From contig CAMTWO010000010.1 in the NCBI GenBank assembly GCA_947085405.1, positions 31,412-95,411 of the forward strand: a stretch of DNA of 64,000 bases, given 5' to 3'. The first letter of the stretch is position 1. Every line of letters starts with the position of its first letter. Shown here in pieces: positions 9,271-19,098 of the stretch. The notes beneath the pieces are model-generated. The model was not told where the DNA came from and searched no databases. It worked only from the letters and a program-made list of their open reading frames with translations. A program made the translations under genes and the position numbers. This DNA comes from JASEGV01 sp947085405. GTDB taxonomy: Bacteria; Bacteroidota; Ignavibacteria; UBA10030; BY39.

Positions 9271-9954
9271 ATGTTATCGCTTTTATATGTAATTATTTTA
9301 AGCTATTTGGTCGGCTCAATACCTACAAGTATAATAGTAAGTAAACTTGTTAAAGGAATCGATATCCGGAATCACGGCAGTGGCAATGCCGGCGGTACCA
9401 ATGTTATGCGTGTATTAGGATTAAAAGCCGGCTTAATTGTAATATTCTTCGATATCTTTAAAGGATTTGCTGCAACGGTTTTTGTAGCTAAGTTAATGTA
9501 CTCCCCGTTTCCTTTTGTAAATCATACACCACTCGAAGATTTTACTTTGGTTCAGATTTTGAGCGGTTCGGCTGCGATAGTCGGACATATCTGGACTGTT
9601 TTCGGAGGCTTCAAAGGGGGTAAAGGTATGGCAACAGCAGCAGGCATGCTGATAGGTTTAGCGCCTCTCGATATTTCTATCGCAATTGCAGTCTTCGCAA
9701 TCGTAATGTTTGTTTCAAAATACGTTTCACTCGGTTCAATCAGTGCGGCGGTCGCATTTCCTCTAACTTTATTTTTCAGGGAAAATATTCTTCATGCGGA
9801 AGTGGAAGGGTACGGAACTCTGATATTTTTTAGCATCGGTATAGCAATTCTTTTATTATTTACACATCGCGCGAATATAAAACGTCTGCTCGAAGGCAGA
9901 GAAAATAAAATAACAAGTTTTAGTTTTTTCAAAAAGAAAACTTCACAAAATTAA
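9271..9954 (+). CDS. plsY: Acyl-phosphate:glycerol-3-phosphate acyltransferase
   Basis: PlsY is a polytopic inner-membrane enzyme making lysophosphatidic acid from acyl phosphate and glycerol-3-phosphate. The three cytosolic motifs are visible: GSIPTSIIVSK, NHGSGNAGGTNVMRVLG and GGFKGGKGMATAAGML. Several hydrophobic segments run through the protein, and a lysine-rich tail ends it; about 227 residues is normal to slightly long. It is followed after one base by gpsA, which makes its substrate, so the two form a phospholipid operon. Confidence 0.95.
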   Translation: MLSLLYVIILSYLVGSIPTSIIVSKLVKGIDIRNHGSGNAGGTNVMRVLGLKAGLIVIFFDIFKGFAATVFVAKLMYSPFPFVNHTPLEDFTLVQILSGSAAIVGHIWTVFGGFKGGKGMATAAGMLIGLAPLDISIAIAVFAIVMFVSKYVSLGSISAAVAFPLTLFFRENILHAEVEGYGTLIFFSIGIAILLLFTHRANIKRLLEGRENKITSFSFFKKKTSQN

Positions 9955-9955
9955 A

Positions 9956-10957
9956 ATGAAAATTTCCGTAATTGGCGCGGGAAGTTGGGGAACGACTCTC
10001 GCTCTGTTGCTATTTTCGAACAAGCACGATGTAACCCTCTGGTCGTTCCGCAATCAGGATGCTGAAAATATATTAACTAAACGCGAAAACACGGTTTTCC
10101 TTCCGGGCATAATCATACCGAATGAAATTCAAATCACTACCGACCTCAAGGATGCAATACAGAATAGCGATCTCATAGTTACTGCTGTGCCTTCGCAGCA
10201 TTTGCGGTCGGTGTTAAAACAAATTTCACATCTCTCTTTTAAACAATCTATTATCGTAAATCTTGCAAAGGGAATCGAGGTTGGAACGCTCCAAACAATG
10301 TCGGATGTAATCGCCGAATCTTTACCCGACCATCCGCTTTCAATGACTGCGATGCTTTCCGGACCCAGCTTTGCCGATGAAGTCAGCAGGAAAATACCGA
10401 CTGCTGTTGTCGCTGCATCGATCAGTCCGGAAACGGCAAAGTTAGTGCAGCAAGTTTTTAGGACATCGTATTTTAGAGTTTACACATCCGATGATGTCCG
10501 GGGTGTTGAATTTGGCGGGGCGTTGAAAAATGTGATTGCTGTTGGTGCCGGTTTGTGCGATGGCGCCGGCTATGGCGATAACACAAAAGCCGCAATTATG
10601 ACACGCGGGATAGTCGAGATAGCACGACTTGGAACAGCTTTAGGTGCAAATCAGAAAACATTCTCGGGGCTGTCGGGCATTGGAGATTTGATTGCGACAT
10701 GTATGAGCAAGCACAGCAGAAACCGTCATGTTGGCGAAGAGGTTGGAAAAGGAAGGAAGCTGCAGGATGTTTTAAGCGAAATGCAAATGGTCGCAGAAGG
10801 AGTTGCTACTACAAAGTCGGCTTGCGAGTTAGCAAGAAAAGTAAATGTCGAGGTGCCGATTATGCAGGAAGTTCATAACGTACTTTTCAGCGGCAAAGAC
10901 CCGCACGATGCAACGTTAGATTTAATGATGCGCGACCCGAAGAATGAAGCGGGTTGA
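9956..10957 (+). CDS. gpsA: NAD(P)-dependent glycerol-3-phosphate dehydrogenase
   Basis: GpsA reduces dihydroxyacetone phosphate to sn-glycerol-3-phosphate, feeding PlsY encoded just upstream. The Rossmann loop VIGAGSWGTTLALLL starts the protein; the catalytic and substrate-binding blocks NLAKGIE, MLSGPSFADEV, VEFGGALKNVIAVGAG and FSGLSGIGDLIATC are present. 333 residues is typical. This is the last core gene before an accessory module (11.1-15.9 kb) inserted ahead of recG. Confidence 0.96.
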   Translation: MKISVIGAGSWGTTLALLLFSNKHDVTLWSFRNQDAENILTKRENTVFLPGIIIPNEIQITTDLKDAIQNSDLIVTAVPSQHLRSVLKQISHLSFKQSIIVNLAKGIEVGTLQTMSDVIAESLPDHPLSMTAMLSGPSFADEVSRKIPTAVVAASISPETAKLVQQVFRTSYFRVYTSDDVRGVEFGGALKNVIAVGAGLCDGAGYGDNTKAAIMTRGIVEIARLGTALGANQKTFSGLSGIGDLIATCMSKHSRNRHVGEEVGKGRKLQDVLSEMQMVAEGVATTKSACELARKVNVEVPIMQEVHNVLFSGKDPHDATLDLMMRDPKNEAG

Positions 10958-11062
10958 TTAAATTTAAAACGATAATTAACAAACAACGAACAACTAATAA
11001 CGGCAGGATTTGGAATAGTAAGATTCAAAGGCAGCCATCGCTTTCACCATATAGATTTGCAT

Positions 11063-11092
11063 CTTACAATATTGTAAGTTACATTAGTGTAA
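11063..11092. promoter_or_regulatory. Two adjacent operator-like palindromes upstream of the ATPase gene
   Basis: A perfect 16-base palindrome with half-site CTTACAAT (11063-11078) is followed at once by an imperfect palindrome TTACA-N4-TGTAA (11079-11092). The pair ends about 15 bases before the ATG at 11108. Such spacing is typical of a repressor site overlapping a promoter or leader. No candidate regulator gene is seen in the module. Confidence 0.5.
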
Positions 11093-11107
11093 GAAATTAG
11101 AAAAACC

Positions 11108-12241
11108 ATGCACGGTCCCTTTATATACGGCAAAATCGCTTCTGGCGAAACATTCACGAATCGTGAATCGGAACAGAAACGGCTATCTAATAACATTGCA
11201 TCTCGCATCAACAGCGTACTGATTTCTCCGCGGCGATGGGGAAAATCATCTCTCGTTGCTAGAGTAGGACACGCAATTGAGAAGCGTGATACGTCTGTGC
11301 GATTCTGCTTTCTTGATCTCTTTAATGTGCGAAGCGAACAGGAGTTCTATGTTCAACTCACTAGGGAAGTCCTTCGTGTCTCCTTCTCAAAGTGGGAGGA
11401 GCGGATCGAAAGTGCAAAACGCTTGTTCAAGCGCCTTACTCCAAAATTCAGCGTTGGCATCGATCCCGTAAATGACTTTTCGGTTACATTTGATTGGGAA
11501 GAAGTAGAAAAATCCGCGGATGAAATTCTAGATCTACCAGAGACAGTGAGCAAAAAAAGAAACATCCAGCTTGTGATTTGTCTGGATGAGTTCCAAAATG
11601 TCGGCTACTTCAACAACCCTCTCATGTTTCAGAAAAAACTGCGTGCGCACTGGCAGCATCACACACATGCTACGTATTGCTTGTATGGAAGCAAGCGCCA
11701 TATGATGACCGAACTGTTTGAGGAAAAGTCTATGCCGTTTTACAAGTTCGGCGACGTGATGTTCCTGGAAAAGATCCCGGAAACGTATTGGGTTCCATTC
11801 ATAACCTCCGGATTTAAAAAAACGGGCAAGCGCATAGACGAAAACCTTGCCGCCCGCATTGCGCAAGAGATGGAGAATCATCCATATTTTGTGCAACAGT
11901 TCGCTCACACTATCTGGAGCAACACCAATAAGAATTGCAATGAAGGTGATTACCACTCCGCACTCAACGCACTCCTTACGCAACACGGCATTCTGTTCCA
12001 GCGCGAAGTAGACGGGTTGACGAATCCTCAGCTTAACTTCCTGAAGGCGTTATGCAACAACATTACACAGTTCAGTGCGGCAGAAACCTTGCATACATAC
12101 AAGCTCGGAACATCGGGCAACATAAATCGCATCAAACAATCGCTGATTAGTAAAGAGGTACTCGATATAACACCGCAGCGTATTGAGTTCATCGACCCTC
12201 TATTCAAAGTGTGGTTCTCCACTGTGTACATGAAACAGTAG
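11108..12241 (+). CDS. AAA-family ATPase (archaeal-ATPase-like)
   Basis: 377-residue P-loop ATPase. Walker A is SPRRWGKSSL (residues 40-49) and Walker B is LVICLDEFQNV (about 155-165); the helical and winged-helix-like C-terminus (TQHGILFQREVDGLTNPQLNFLKAL) fits the archaeal ATPase / ATPase_2 group, many of which are mobile or defence-linked. The ATG at 11108 lies beside paired palindromes at 11063-11092. A large restriction-modification gene follows about 100 bases later on the same strand, so the two may form a defence module between gpsA and recG. Base composition and codon use look somewhat richer in GC than the neighbouring core genes. Precise role unknown. Confidence 0.7.
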   Translation: MHGPFIYGKIASGETFTNRESEQKRLSNNIASRINSVLISPRRWGKSSLVARVGHAIEKRDTSVRFCFLDLFNVRSEQEFYVQLTREVLRVSFSKWEERIESAKRLFKRLTPKFSVGIDPVNDFSVTFDWEEVEKSADEILDLPETVSKKRNIQLVICLDEFQNVGYFNNPLMFQKKLRAHWQHHTHATYCLYGSKRHMMTELFEEKSMPFYKFGDVMFLEKIPETYWVPFITSGFKKTGKRIDENLAARIAQEMENHPYFVQQFAHTIWSNTNKNCNEGDYHSALNALLTQHGILFQREVDGLTNPQLNFLKALCNNITQFSAAETLHTYKLGTSGNINRIKQSLISKEVLDITPQRIEFIDPLFKVWFSTVYMKQ

Positions 12242-12337
12242 GTGCTGATTTAATCTGAAAACGTGGAAATTTTCGGGTTAACAAGATGGAGCAAGACAGT
12301 GCTTCGGTTATCATAAGTAACTTTTTTGTATCATAAA

Positions 12338-15300
12338 ATGCCTCTAGATAATATAAATCCAATTAAGAAAACCATAGAAATTCTAGACTCAGTCGATTAT
12401 TCAAAGTACAGTCGCGCACAGAGTTATGAGAAATATGCTTTAGAAGCTCACGCTGATGAACGCAAGCTAATCCAACCGATCCTATTTACAAAATTCCTTC
12501 AACAGGTTCTCGGTTTTGTTCTTGGCGAGACAGCATGGGCTGAACAAAGCGATGAAGGAAACGTACCAGATTTTCTTCCAGTCGATACCTTTACACATTC
12601 GTTCCTATTTGATACCAAGTCCACTGCTGTAACTGAACAGACTATTAAGAAGCACATCCCTCAAATTAGGCGCTACATCCGCTTCTACAAAGTCCGGTAT
12701 GGTGTGTTGACGAACATGAGAGAAGTAAATGTTTATACTGAAGATTCACAAGATGAGTTACCTGAATTCAATTTTAATTTTTTGACACTCTACAAAGACT
12801 TCAAGCACAACAAAAAAACCATCCTTGAGAAAGAAAATACAAAAAAGTTTATTCGCTTTGTAGAGACCTTCGCGTTTTGTCCACTAGATACGGAAAAGAA
12901 AATCCAGCGAATTTGCAAAAGTTCCGCATGGATTGGTAATGAATCTCTAAAAGTAGATCACCTCACACGAAAATTAAAACAAATAGTAGAATGGTTTGAA
13001 CAAGATGCATTAAACCAAAAAACGAGTGTTGAGCTTTTCGTGGAACATAATCCTGATTTGGCAAAGGATATTGTGCGGGAGCTTGATTTAATCAGTAAAG
13101 AAATTGATAGGTCGCTCGCAGATGCCCAACTATCTGCTACTCCAACTCGTTTGCATGAATATCTACATGCTCCTTCTAAAACAACTCAGGCACGGTCGCT
13201 GAAAATTTATTTTTATCGTGTAGCTTATTTCTCGATGGCACGCATTCTTCTTGCACGTATGTGGGAAGATATCGGTTTTATCGAATCGACACTCACAGAT
13301 GGCGGATTCGAGAAATGGTATAAGAATCTTGGAAAGGAAATCCGTCGCGTACTGAGCCAATCATTCCAATTTGCCGGAGAGAAATACCAATGGCTGTACC
13401 GCACGCCAAATAACTACACATGGTATGAGCCAAACGAAACGATACTTATTGATTCACTTTATGAGCTTGCCAATTTCTATCTCGGTGCGTTGAAAGATGA
13501 TGCGCTGGGAATGATATACGAGCAAGAGCTTGACATCATCGATAAACAAAATAAGGGACAGTATTACACCGATCGCACTGTTATACGTTTCATGTGGGAT
13601 CGGGTTGGATTCACGAACAATGATGCTTTCTTCCATGAAGAAAAGAAAAAACGCGAACCCAAAAAAGTGTTGGACATCGCAGTTGGTTCGGGCGGATTTT
13701 TGGTAGAAGCTGCTCGACGTATAAGGGAGTATTCAAGTCCCAAGGAGAAGACATTTGATGATTTATTGAGAATAAGATCAGCTTTACTTTTGGGACTTTA
13801 CGGAATGGAAATATCTCCTTTCCCATATTACATTGCGGAAATCAATCTCCTCATCCAACTTACGGCTGTTACACGGGAGATGTATGCCAAGAAAAAATTC
13901 ACGATACAAGCTCAGCCGATTGGTATTGTACAAGGCGACTCGCTTACTCTTTACAACGATGCTGTGGAGTTGTTTGTAAAAGAAGAAACCGGAACTTACA
14001 ACGTGAGTAACCATCTAATTCGGTTTGGACGCGACTTCGCAAAACAAAAAATCTTTGATAAAATCTACACCTCGAACGATTTTGATTACTGCCTCGCCAA
14101 TCCTCCTTACATCCGTGAAGATGACCATAAAGAATTATTCAGGAGAACGAAGAATCTACCAATAGGGCGAGAATTGTATCAGGGCAAGATGGACTATTAC
14201 CATTTCTTCATCGAGCTTGGACTTTCAAAGTTGCGGGATGGCGGGAAACTTTGTTTCATCACCACATCCTACTGGCTGCAGGCGGTTGGTGCAAGCAACC
14301 TACGGCGATATATTCTCGATAATGCAATCGTCAAGGAAGTGATTGATTTTGGACCGACAAAGCTTTTTGAAAGCGCCAAAGGTCAATTCAACGTTATCTT
14401 TTTGCTGGAAAAGAAAACCGGCAAACAAAATGCTGATGGCAGAAAGAAAAATACAATCAAAGTTGTACGAGTGAAGGAACTTCTCTCTCCGAATCTTCAG
14501 GACAACATTACCAAACTTTTCAAACATCTTTCCGAACATATCGACAGGAAGGAATATTCTGATAAACACATTGAGGTGTACGAGAGTGCAACACTGCAAG
14601 GTAATTTAACCGAAAAAGAGTGGCATTTATTCGTTAATAAAAAACACAAGAAAACATTGAATGCAATTGAGGAAGCGGGTAAACCGTTAGATGAGTTTTG
14701 TACTATCAATCAGGGATTATTGAGTGGTGCAGATGTTGTCACGGCTGGTAACTTTGAACTGCTACCTCAAAAAAATATAGAAGAATATAATATCAAAGTT
14801 GATCAAGGTATTTTTTATTTGGAAGAAAAGGAAGTTACCGCATTGCTATTGGATGATAGAGAAAAAGAATTAATAAAACCACTTTATAAAGCATCTGAGA
14901 TTACTAATTATCTACCTTCTATACAGTATGCAAAAACTCTTTCCTGTTTATATGTAAATAAAGACACTGTAGTAAGAGATTATCCGCGCATCTTCAAACA
15001 TCTCCAAAAGTTCAAACCGATTTTAGAAAATAAACGGGAAGCACAGGAAGGGAAGTTACCGTGGTACTCGATGCATTGGGCAAGAACTAATGATCTATTT
15101 GCTGGAGAAAAGATTATTGTCTCCAAGTGGCCAGCTTCAAATGATTTTGGTTACAGTGATCAGGATTACTATTCCGATGCAAATACCTACCTTATCAAAA
15201 TCAAGAACCATCCTAAGGAATCTCTCAAATACATTCTTGGCGTTCTTAATTCCAAAGTTATTACTTACTACTTTGAGCAGAAAGGAAACAAGCGCGGCGA

Positions 15301-15931
15301 TAAATACTTCTTCCCAAAAGAATTTTGTCAGACACTACCTATCAAGCCGATAAAGACAAAAGAAGAACAGAAGCTCCATGATAAAATTGTCGAGTTGGTA
15401 GATGAGATGATCATAGAACGGAAGAAACTTTTGGAGCTTACACGTTATATTTCAGACCCCCAGTTTATCAATAAAAAATATTATGACGACGAAATCCCCG
15501 CTCTGAATGAGAAAGCTATCGTCAATAGTCTCGGCTGGAAAGGTGCACGACCACTGAAACGGAACGATGCAATAACTTACTCAATCGGGCAAATCGAACC
15601 AGAAAAATTCACCTTGGTCAAATATCAACGGGTCGGGGAAACACTTTTTGAATCCAAAGCAGCCATCAGATTAATCGGCGCCGATAGTTCTGTTGTTGAA
15701 ATCAGGGGGGAGAAAAGCATGATTGATTTACTCAGCACTATTCTCGAAGATTATAAGCAAAAATCGCTAAAAGAAATTCTTGACGACGTGGAATTACCTC
15801 TCGACCCAAAACTTTTAACTGCAAAGAAAACAGAAATATCAAAACAAATCAAATCTACCATAAATAAAATCAATAATCTTCAAACATCAATAGACAAATT
15901 TGCTATGACCCTTTATGGTATCGAGTTGTGA
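12338..15931 (+). CDS. Type IIG-like restriction-modification enzyme (Eco57I-like N6-adenine methyltransferase with nuclease domain)
   Basis: About 1197 residues from ATG 12338 (an upstream TTG at 12326 is less likely). The N-terminus has a PD-(D/E)XK-like core: VPDFLPVD near residue 78 and FLFDTKST near 92-94. The central methyltransferase has SAM motif I KVLDIAVGSGGFLVEA (about residue 442) and catalytic motif IV NPPY (about 588). The C-terminus resembles a target-recognition domain followed by a coiled helix. Nuclease, methylase and specificity in one chain is the type IIG plan: it methylates adenine in its site and cuts unmodified DNA. Alternative: a BREX/DISARM-like methylase, but no partner genes of those systems are seen. 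Confidence 0.85.
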   Translation: MPLDNINPIKKTIEILDSVDYSKYSRAQSYEKYALEAHADERKLIQPILFTKFLQQVLGFVLGETAWAEQSDEGNVPDFLPVDTFTHSFLFDTKSTAVTEQTIKKHIPQIRRYIRFYKVRYGVLTNMREVNVYTEDSQDELPEFNFNFLTLYKDFKHNKKTILEKENTKKFIRFVETFAFCPLDTEKKIQRICKSSAWIGNESLKVDHLTRKLKQIVEWFEQDALNQKTSVELFVEHNPDLAKDIVRELDLISKEIDRSLADAQLSATPTRLHEYLHAPSKTTQARSLKIYFYRVAYFSMARILLARMWEDIGFIESTLTDGGFEKWYKNLGKEIRRVLSQSFQFAGEKYQWLYRTPNNYTWYEPNETILIDSLYELANFYLGALKDDALGMIYEQELDIIDKQNKGQYYTDRTVIRFMWDRVGFTNNDAFFHEEKKKREPKKVLDIAVGSGGFLVEAARRIREYSSPKEKTFDDLLRIRSALLLGLYGMEISPFPYYIAEINLLIQLTAVTREMYAKKKFTIQAQPIGIVQGDSLTLYNDAVELFVKEETGTYNVSNHLIRFGRDFAKQKIFDKIYTSNDFDYCLANPPYIREDDHKELFRRTKNLPIGRELYQGKMDYYHFFIELGLSKLRDGGKLCFITTSYWLQAVGASNLRRYILDNAIVKEVIDFGPTKLFESAKGQFNVIFLLEKKTGKQNADGRKKNTIKVVRVKELLSPNLQDNITKLFKHLSEHIDRKEYSDKHIEVYESATLQGNLTEKEWHLFVNKKHKKTLNAIEEAGKPLDEFCTINQGLLSGADVVTAGNFELLPQKNIEEYNIKVDQGIFYLEEKEVTALLLDDREKELIKPLYKASEITNYLPSIQYAKTLSCLYVNKDTVVRDYPRIFKHLQKFKPILENKREAQEGKLPWYSMHWARTNDLFAGEKIIVSKWPASNDFGYSDQDYYSDANTYLIKIKNHPKESLKYILGVLNSKVITYYFEQKGNKRGDKYFFPKEFCQTLPIKPIKTKEEQKLHDKIVELVDEMIIERKKLLELTRYISDPQFINKKYYDDEIPALNEKAIVNSLGWKGARPLKRNDAITYSIGQIEPEKFTLVKYQRVGETLFESKAAIRLIGADSSVVEIRGEKSMIDLLSTILEDYKQKSLKEILDDVELPLDPKLLTAKKTEISKQIKSTINKINNLQTSIDKFAMTLYGIEL

Positions 15932-15979
15932 TTATTTTTTAAATTATATTATGATCTGATGTTACGCAAAACAGAACAT

Positions 15980-16178
15980 AGCACACGGATTACACGGATC
16001 TAACGGATTAACACAGATAATAAATCCGTGAAAATCCGTCAAAATCTGTGTCATCCGTGTTCCATTAATAGTTAAAATTTTCATTTGAATTACTTTATCT
16101 AAAATCGGGAAATCGGCTTTATTTTTTCTTATATTACCTCCCGTGAAGAGTGTAATTAAATACGACCTGAATACTCCT
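15980..16178 (+). pseudogene. Duplicate of the recG promoter region and first codons
   Basis: This roughly 200-base stretch is nearly identical to 16509-16711: an inverted CACGGATT-type repeat, a shared leader, the GTG start (16143) and the first dozen codons of recG (GTG AAG AGT GTA ATT AAA ...). After ACTCCTCCTGTT the copy diverges into repeat sequence (TTCCGCAATGCAGCACCC) instead of continuing as recG, so it cannot encode RecG. It lies directly downstream of the restriction-modification gene and seems to mark one junction of that insertion. Confidence 0.8.
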
Positions 16179-16247
16179 CCTGTTTTCCGCAATGCAGCAC
16201 CCATTTTTCTAGTATCGTTTCTAAATTTTTTCTTTACCTCTCTGGGA

Positions 16248-16508
16248 CAAGTCCGTAGGACTTGTATGTTTGTAGCCGTGGAAGAAAATAATGTATTTCC
16301 ACTCCAGCGGAGTGGTATGTTCCAATAGAACATTCGACCCCGCTGGGGTCGGGTTCATTACATCTTTTCTAATCTACAAACATTTGACTCCTAACGGAGT
16401 CCTAAACCTGTCTTCCACATTGCAGCACCCATTTTTCTAATATCGTTACTATAACTCTTTATTTTTCAATAATTTATTTTTGTAATTTTTATAAGTGCGG
16501 AAGACAGG
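16248..16508. repeat. Dispersed composite hairpin repeat, copy 1
   Basis: About 261 bases that reappear at 61081-61343. The copy contains five short palindromes in series: CAAGTCCGTAGGACTTG, CCACTCCAGCGGAGTGG, GTTCCAATAGAAC, GACCCCGCTGGGGTC and GACTCCTAACGGAGTC, followed by a larger inverted pair CCTGTCTTCC (16407-16416) and GGAAGACAGG (16499-16508). The segment just left of it (16174-16220) resembles the region after 16407, as if a second copy of the element's end lies there. Short frames across it are not real genes. It is non-coding, REP-like and of unknown mobility. Confidence 0.8.
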
Positions 16509-16711
16509 AGCACACGGATTACACGGATGCAACGGATTAACACAGATAGTAAATCCGTGAAAAATCCGTCAAAATCTGTGTCATCCGTGTTCCATTAATA
16601 GTTAAAATTTTCATTTGAATTACTTTATCTAAAATCGGGAAATCGGCTTTATTTTTTCTTATATTACCTCCCGTGAAGAGTGTAATTAAATACGATCTGA
16701 AGACTCCTGTT
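16509..16711 (+). repeat. Right-hand copy of the recG 5' direct repeat
   Basis: The functional partner of the copy at 15980-16178. It begins with a CACACGGATTACACGG motif whose inverted counterpart CATCCGTGTT lies about 65 bases further on, forming an imperfect stem-loop, and runs through the leader into the intact recG start at 16673. The CACGGATT-type inverted repeat is of a kind widespread in Bacteroidota-like genomes (recalled, not checked). Confidence 0.7.
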
Positions 16712-18895
16712 CAGTTTATAAAAGGCATTGGACCCAGGCGTGCCGAAGCTTTTGCAAATCGTGGAATCAATACCGTCCACGAGTTACTCTACTATTTTCC
16801 TTTCGATTATTTCGACCTTACACAAGTTTCCGAAATCAGTTCACTCCGCCGCATTACCGATACAACAAAACGAATATCAGTCGTTGGCAGCATCCGTGCT
16901 ATCGATATAGCAGGCAGACCGCCAAGGCGGAAATGTGTAATAACATTAGGCGATGCTACGGGCACAATTTCACTCGTCTTCTTTCAAAATGCAAACTATT
17001 TCAAATCGGCTTTTCAGGTTGGCGAAATGTTAGCTGTTTCCGGGAAGCTTAATTTTTTCCAAAACCGTCCGCAATTTGTACATCCGCGCATCGATCGACT
17101 CGAAGTGGGTGAGGAAGATAACCTGAAAGGTTTTTTACACACGAAGGGAATAATACCAAAATATTCTTCGGGGGAAGATTTTAGAAACCTTCGAATTACC
17201 GATACAGTGTTTCGTAAAATTATGAAAGAGGTTGTCGATAATTTTGCAGAACAAGCTGAAGAATTTTTTCCCGAAAGCTTGTTGAAGCGTTTAAATCTGC
17301 TTCCGCTTTCTGTCGCTTTACGAAATATTCACTTTCCCGAAACAGTCGAATATAAAAATGCCTCCCGTTATCGCTTGAAATTTGATGAATGGTTTTGCTT
17401 CCAGCTTTTGCTTGCCTACCGGAAAATGAAGACTAAAGTTCAAACTCCCGGAATATCGTTTAATGTGAAAAGTAATTTAGCCCGCAAGTTAGTCGATTCG
17501 CTCCAGTTTAAACTCACGAAAGCTCAAATAAAAGTAGTAAAAGAAATTGCCAACGATATGAGCCAGTCAAAGCAGATGAACCGCTTGCTTCAAGGCGATG
17601 TTGGCAGCGGTAAAACGGTTGTGGCTTTGATTGCAATGCTTATAGCAATAGATAACGGATATCAGGTTGCATTTATGGCGCCTACCGAAATTTTAGCCGA
17701 ACAGCACTATAAAACAATCGCTCAGTTTTTAAGAGAGGTGAATGTAAACACTCGTTTGTTAATCGGCGGGCAGCGGAAAAAGTTAAGAGACGATATTATA
17801 GGCGACATCAGAGAAGGAAGAGCTAACATTATTGTTGGAACTCACGCTTTGATACAGGAAAGTGTTGAGTTTGCTAACTTAGGTTTTGTTGTTATCGACG
17901 AGCAGCACCGCTTTGGTGTTGACCAAAGAGCGGAGCTTGTGCGGAAGGGGAAGGAGAGCGTTAATATTCATCCTGATGTTTTGGTAATGACAGCCACGCC
18001 GATACCGAGAACACTCTCGCTGACAGTTTACGGCGATTTGGATGTTTCAATTATCGATGAGATGCCGAAGAACAGGAAACAGATAAAGACAATGATGTTA
18101 GCTGAACCGGAAAGCGACCGGTTATACACGATGATACGAGCGACAGTCCGGAAGGGACAACAAGTATATATAATTTATCCGTTGATTGAAGAATCAGAGA
18201 AAGTTGACTTGAAGGCAGCGGTAGAGAGTTACGAAATGTTCCGCGATACGATATTCACCGACTTGAAGGTGGGATTGATACACGGCAGGATGTCGTCAGA
18301 GGAAAAAGATCAGGTCATGGAAGCTTTCAAAGCAAAGCAGCTTCACATTCTCGTCTCAACAACAGTAATTGAAGTCGGTATCGATATCCCGAACGCAACT
18401 ATGATGGTGATTGAGCATGCTGAAAGGTTCGGACTTTCTCAATTGCATCAGTTACGCGGCAGAGTCGGGCGAGGCGCTGAACAATCGCATTGTGTTTTAG
18501 TCGTTCCTGATTGGTTAGCTCGAATTACAAAACGGCAAACGGATAATATAGAAATATTCGATTCCCATAACTCCAATAATATCAACGAATTAGAGAGGCA
18601 AAAAAATTTAACTCGCATTCAAACTATGCTTGCAACAAACGACGGATTTAAAATTTCAGAAGTAGATTTGAAGCTGCGAGGTCCGGGCGATTTCTTCGGC
18701 ACGCGACAAAGCGGTTTGCCTGAACTTCATATCGCTAACGTCCTCGACGACGGACCCATCATAACATTAGCTCGTCGGGAAGCATTTCAACTCGTTGCAG
18801 ACGATCCACATCTTCGTAACCAAGAACATCAATCACTCCGGAAATATTTTTTCGAAAAGTTAAAAACATCTCTCACCTATATCGATGTCGGTTGA
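16673..18895 (+). CDS. recG: ATP-dependent DNA helicase RecG
   Basis: RecG remodels stalled replication forks and Holliday junctions. The N-terminal wedge/OB-fold region (GIGPRRAEAFANRGI, then an OB domain around SVVGSIRAIDI) precedes a superfamily 2 helicase core: Walker A GDVGSGKTVVALIAM, DEQH box VIDEQHRFG, motif III MTATPIPRTL, and motif VI QLHQLRGRVGRG. 740 residues from the GTG at 16673 is normal. The start region has been duplicated 530 bases upstream (15980-16178). Confidence 0.96.
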   Translation: MKSVIKYDLKTPVQFIKGIGPRRAEAFANRGINTVHELLYYFPFDYFDLTQVSEISSLRRITDTTKRISVVGSIRAIDIAGRPPRRKCVITLGDATGTISLVFFQNANYFKSAFQVGEMLAVSGKLNFFQNRPQFVHPRIDRLEVGEEDNLKGFLHTKGIIPKYSSGEDFRNLRITDTVFRKIMKEVVDNFAEQAEEFFPESLLKRLNLLPLSVALRNIHFPETVEYKNASRYRLKFDEWFCFQLLLAYRKMKTKVQTPGISFNVKSNLARKLVDSLQFKLTKAQIKVVKEIANDMSQSKQMNRLLQGDVGSGKTVVALIAMLIAIDNGYQVAFMAPTEILAEQHYKTIAQFLREVNVNTRLLIGGQRKKLRDDIIGDIREGRANIIVGTHALIQESVEFANLGFVVIDEQHRFGVDQRAELVRKGKESVNIHPDVLVMTATPIPRTLSLTVYGDLDVSIIDEMPKNRKQIKTMMLAEPESDRLYTMIRATVRKGQQVYIIYPLIEESEKVDLKAAVESYEMFRDTIFTDLKVGLIHGRMSSEEKDQVMEAFKAKQLHILVSTTVIEVGIDIPNATMMVIEHAERFGLSQLHQLRGRVGRGAEQSHCVLVVPDWLARITKRQTDNIEIFDSHNSNNINELERQKNLTRIQTMLATNDGFKISEVDLKLRGPGDFFGTRQSGLPELHIANVLDDGPIITLARREAFQLVADDPHLRNQEHQSLRKYFFEKLKTSLTYIDVG

Positions 18896-18965
18896 TCGAG
18901 AAAAAAATCTCACACACTCCTTTATAGAAAAAAAATAATTTTTTTCTTCAAAATGCATTTTTTAC

Positions 18966-18993
18966 TTGACTTCTACACAAAAAAGTTTATATT
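18966..18993 (+). promoter_or_regulatory. Candidate sigma70-type promoter for the ATP-grasp/KamA operon
   Basis: TTGACT (18966-18971) and TATATT (18988-18993) are spaced 16 bases apart about 105 bases before the first gene of the operon, within a short gene-free stretch after recG. A GAGGAACG ribosome-binding-like tract follows at about 19081. Based on consensus match only. Confidence 0.4.
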
Positions 18994-19098
18994 TACACCG
19001 TGAGTATTGATTGAAAGAAAAAATTTTTAAAAAAAATGCAGTCGATACGAAGTAAATAAAAAATATGTCTAACAATTAATGAGGAACGAACGAGTTCG

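Noticed and set aside
16143..16328. Short plus-strand frame starting with RecG-like residues
   Set aside because: It is the duplicated recG start running into palindromic repeat sequence; after a dozen codons nothing matches a protein.
15962..16333. Minus-strand frame starting MFYWNIPLRWSGN
   Set aside because: The same peptide appears at 60858-61166 because both read the dispersed hairpin repeat; it is a repeat artefact.
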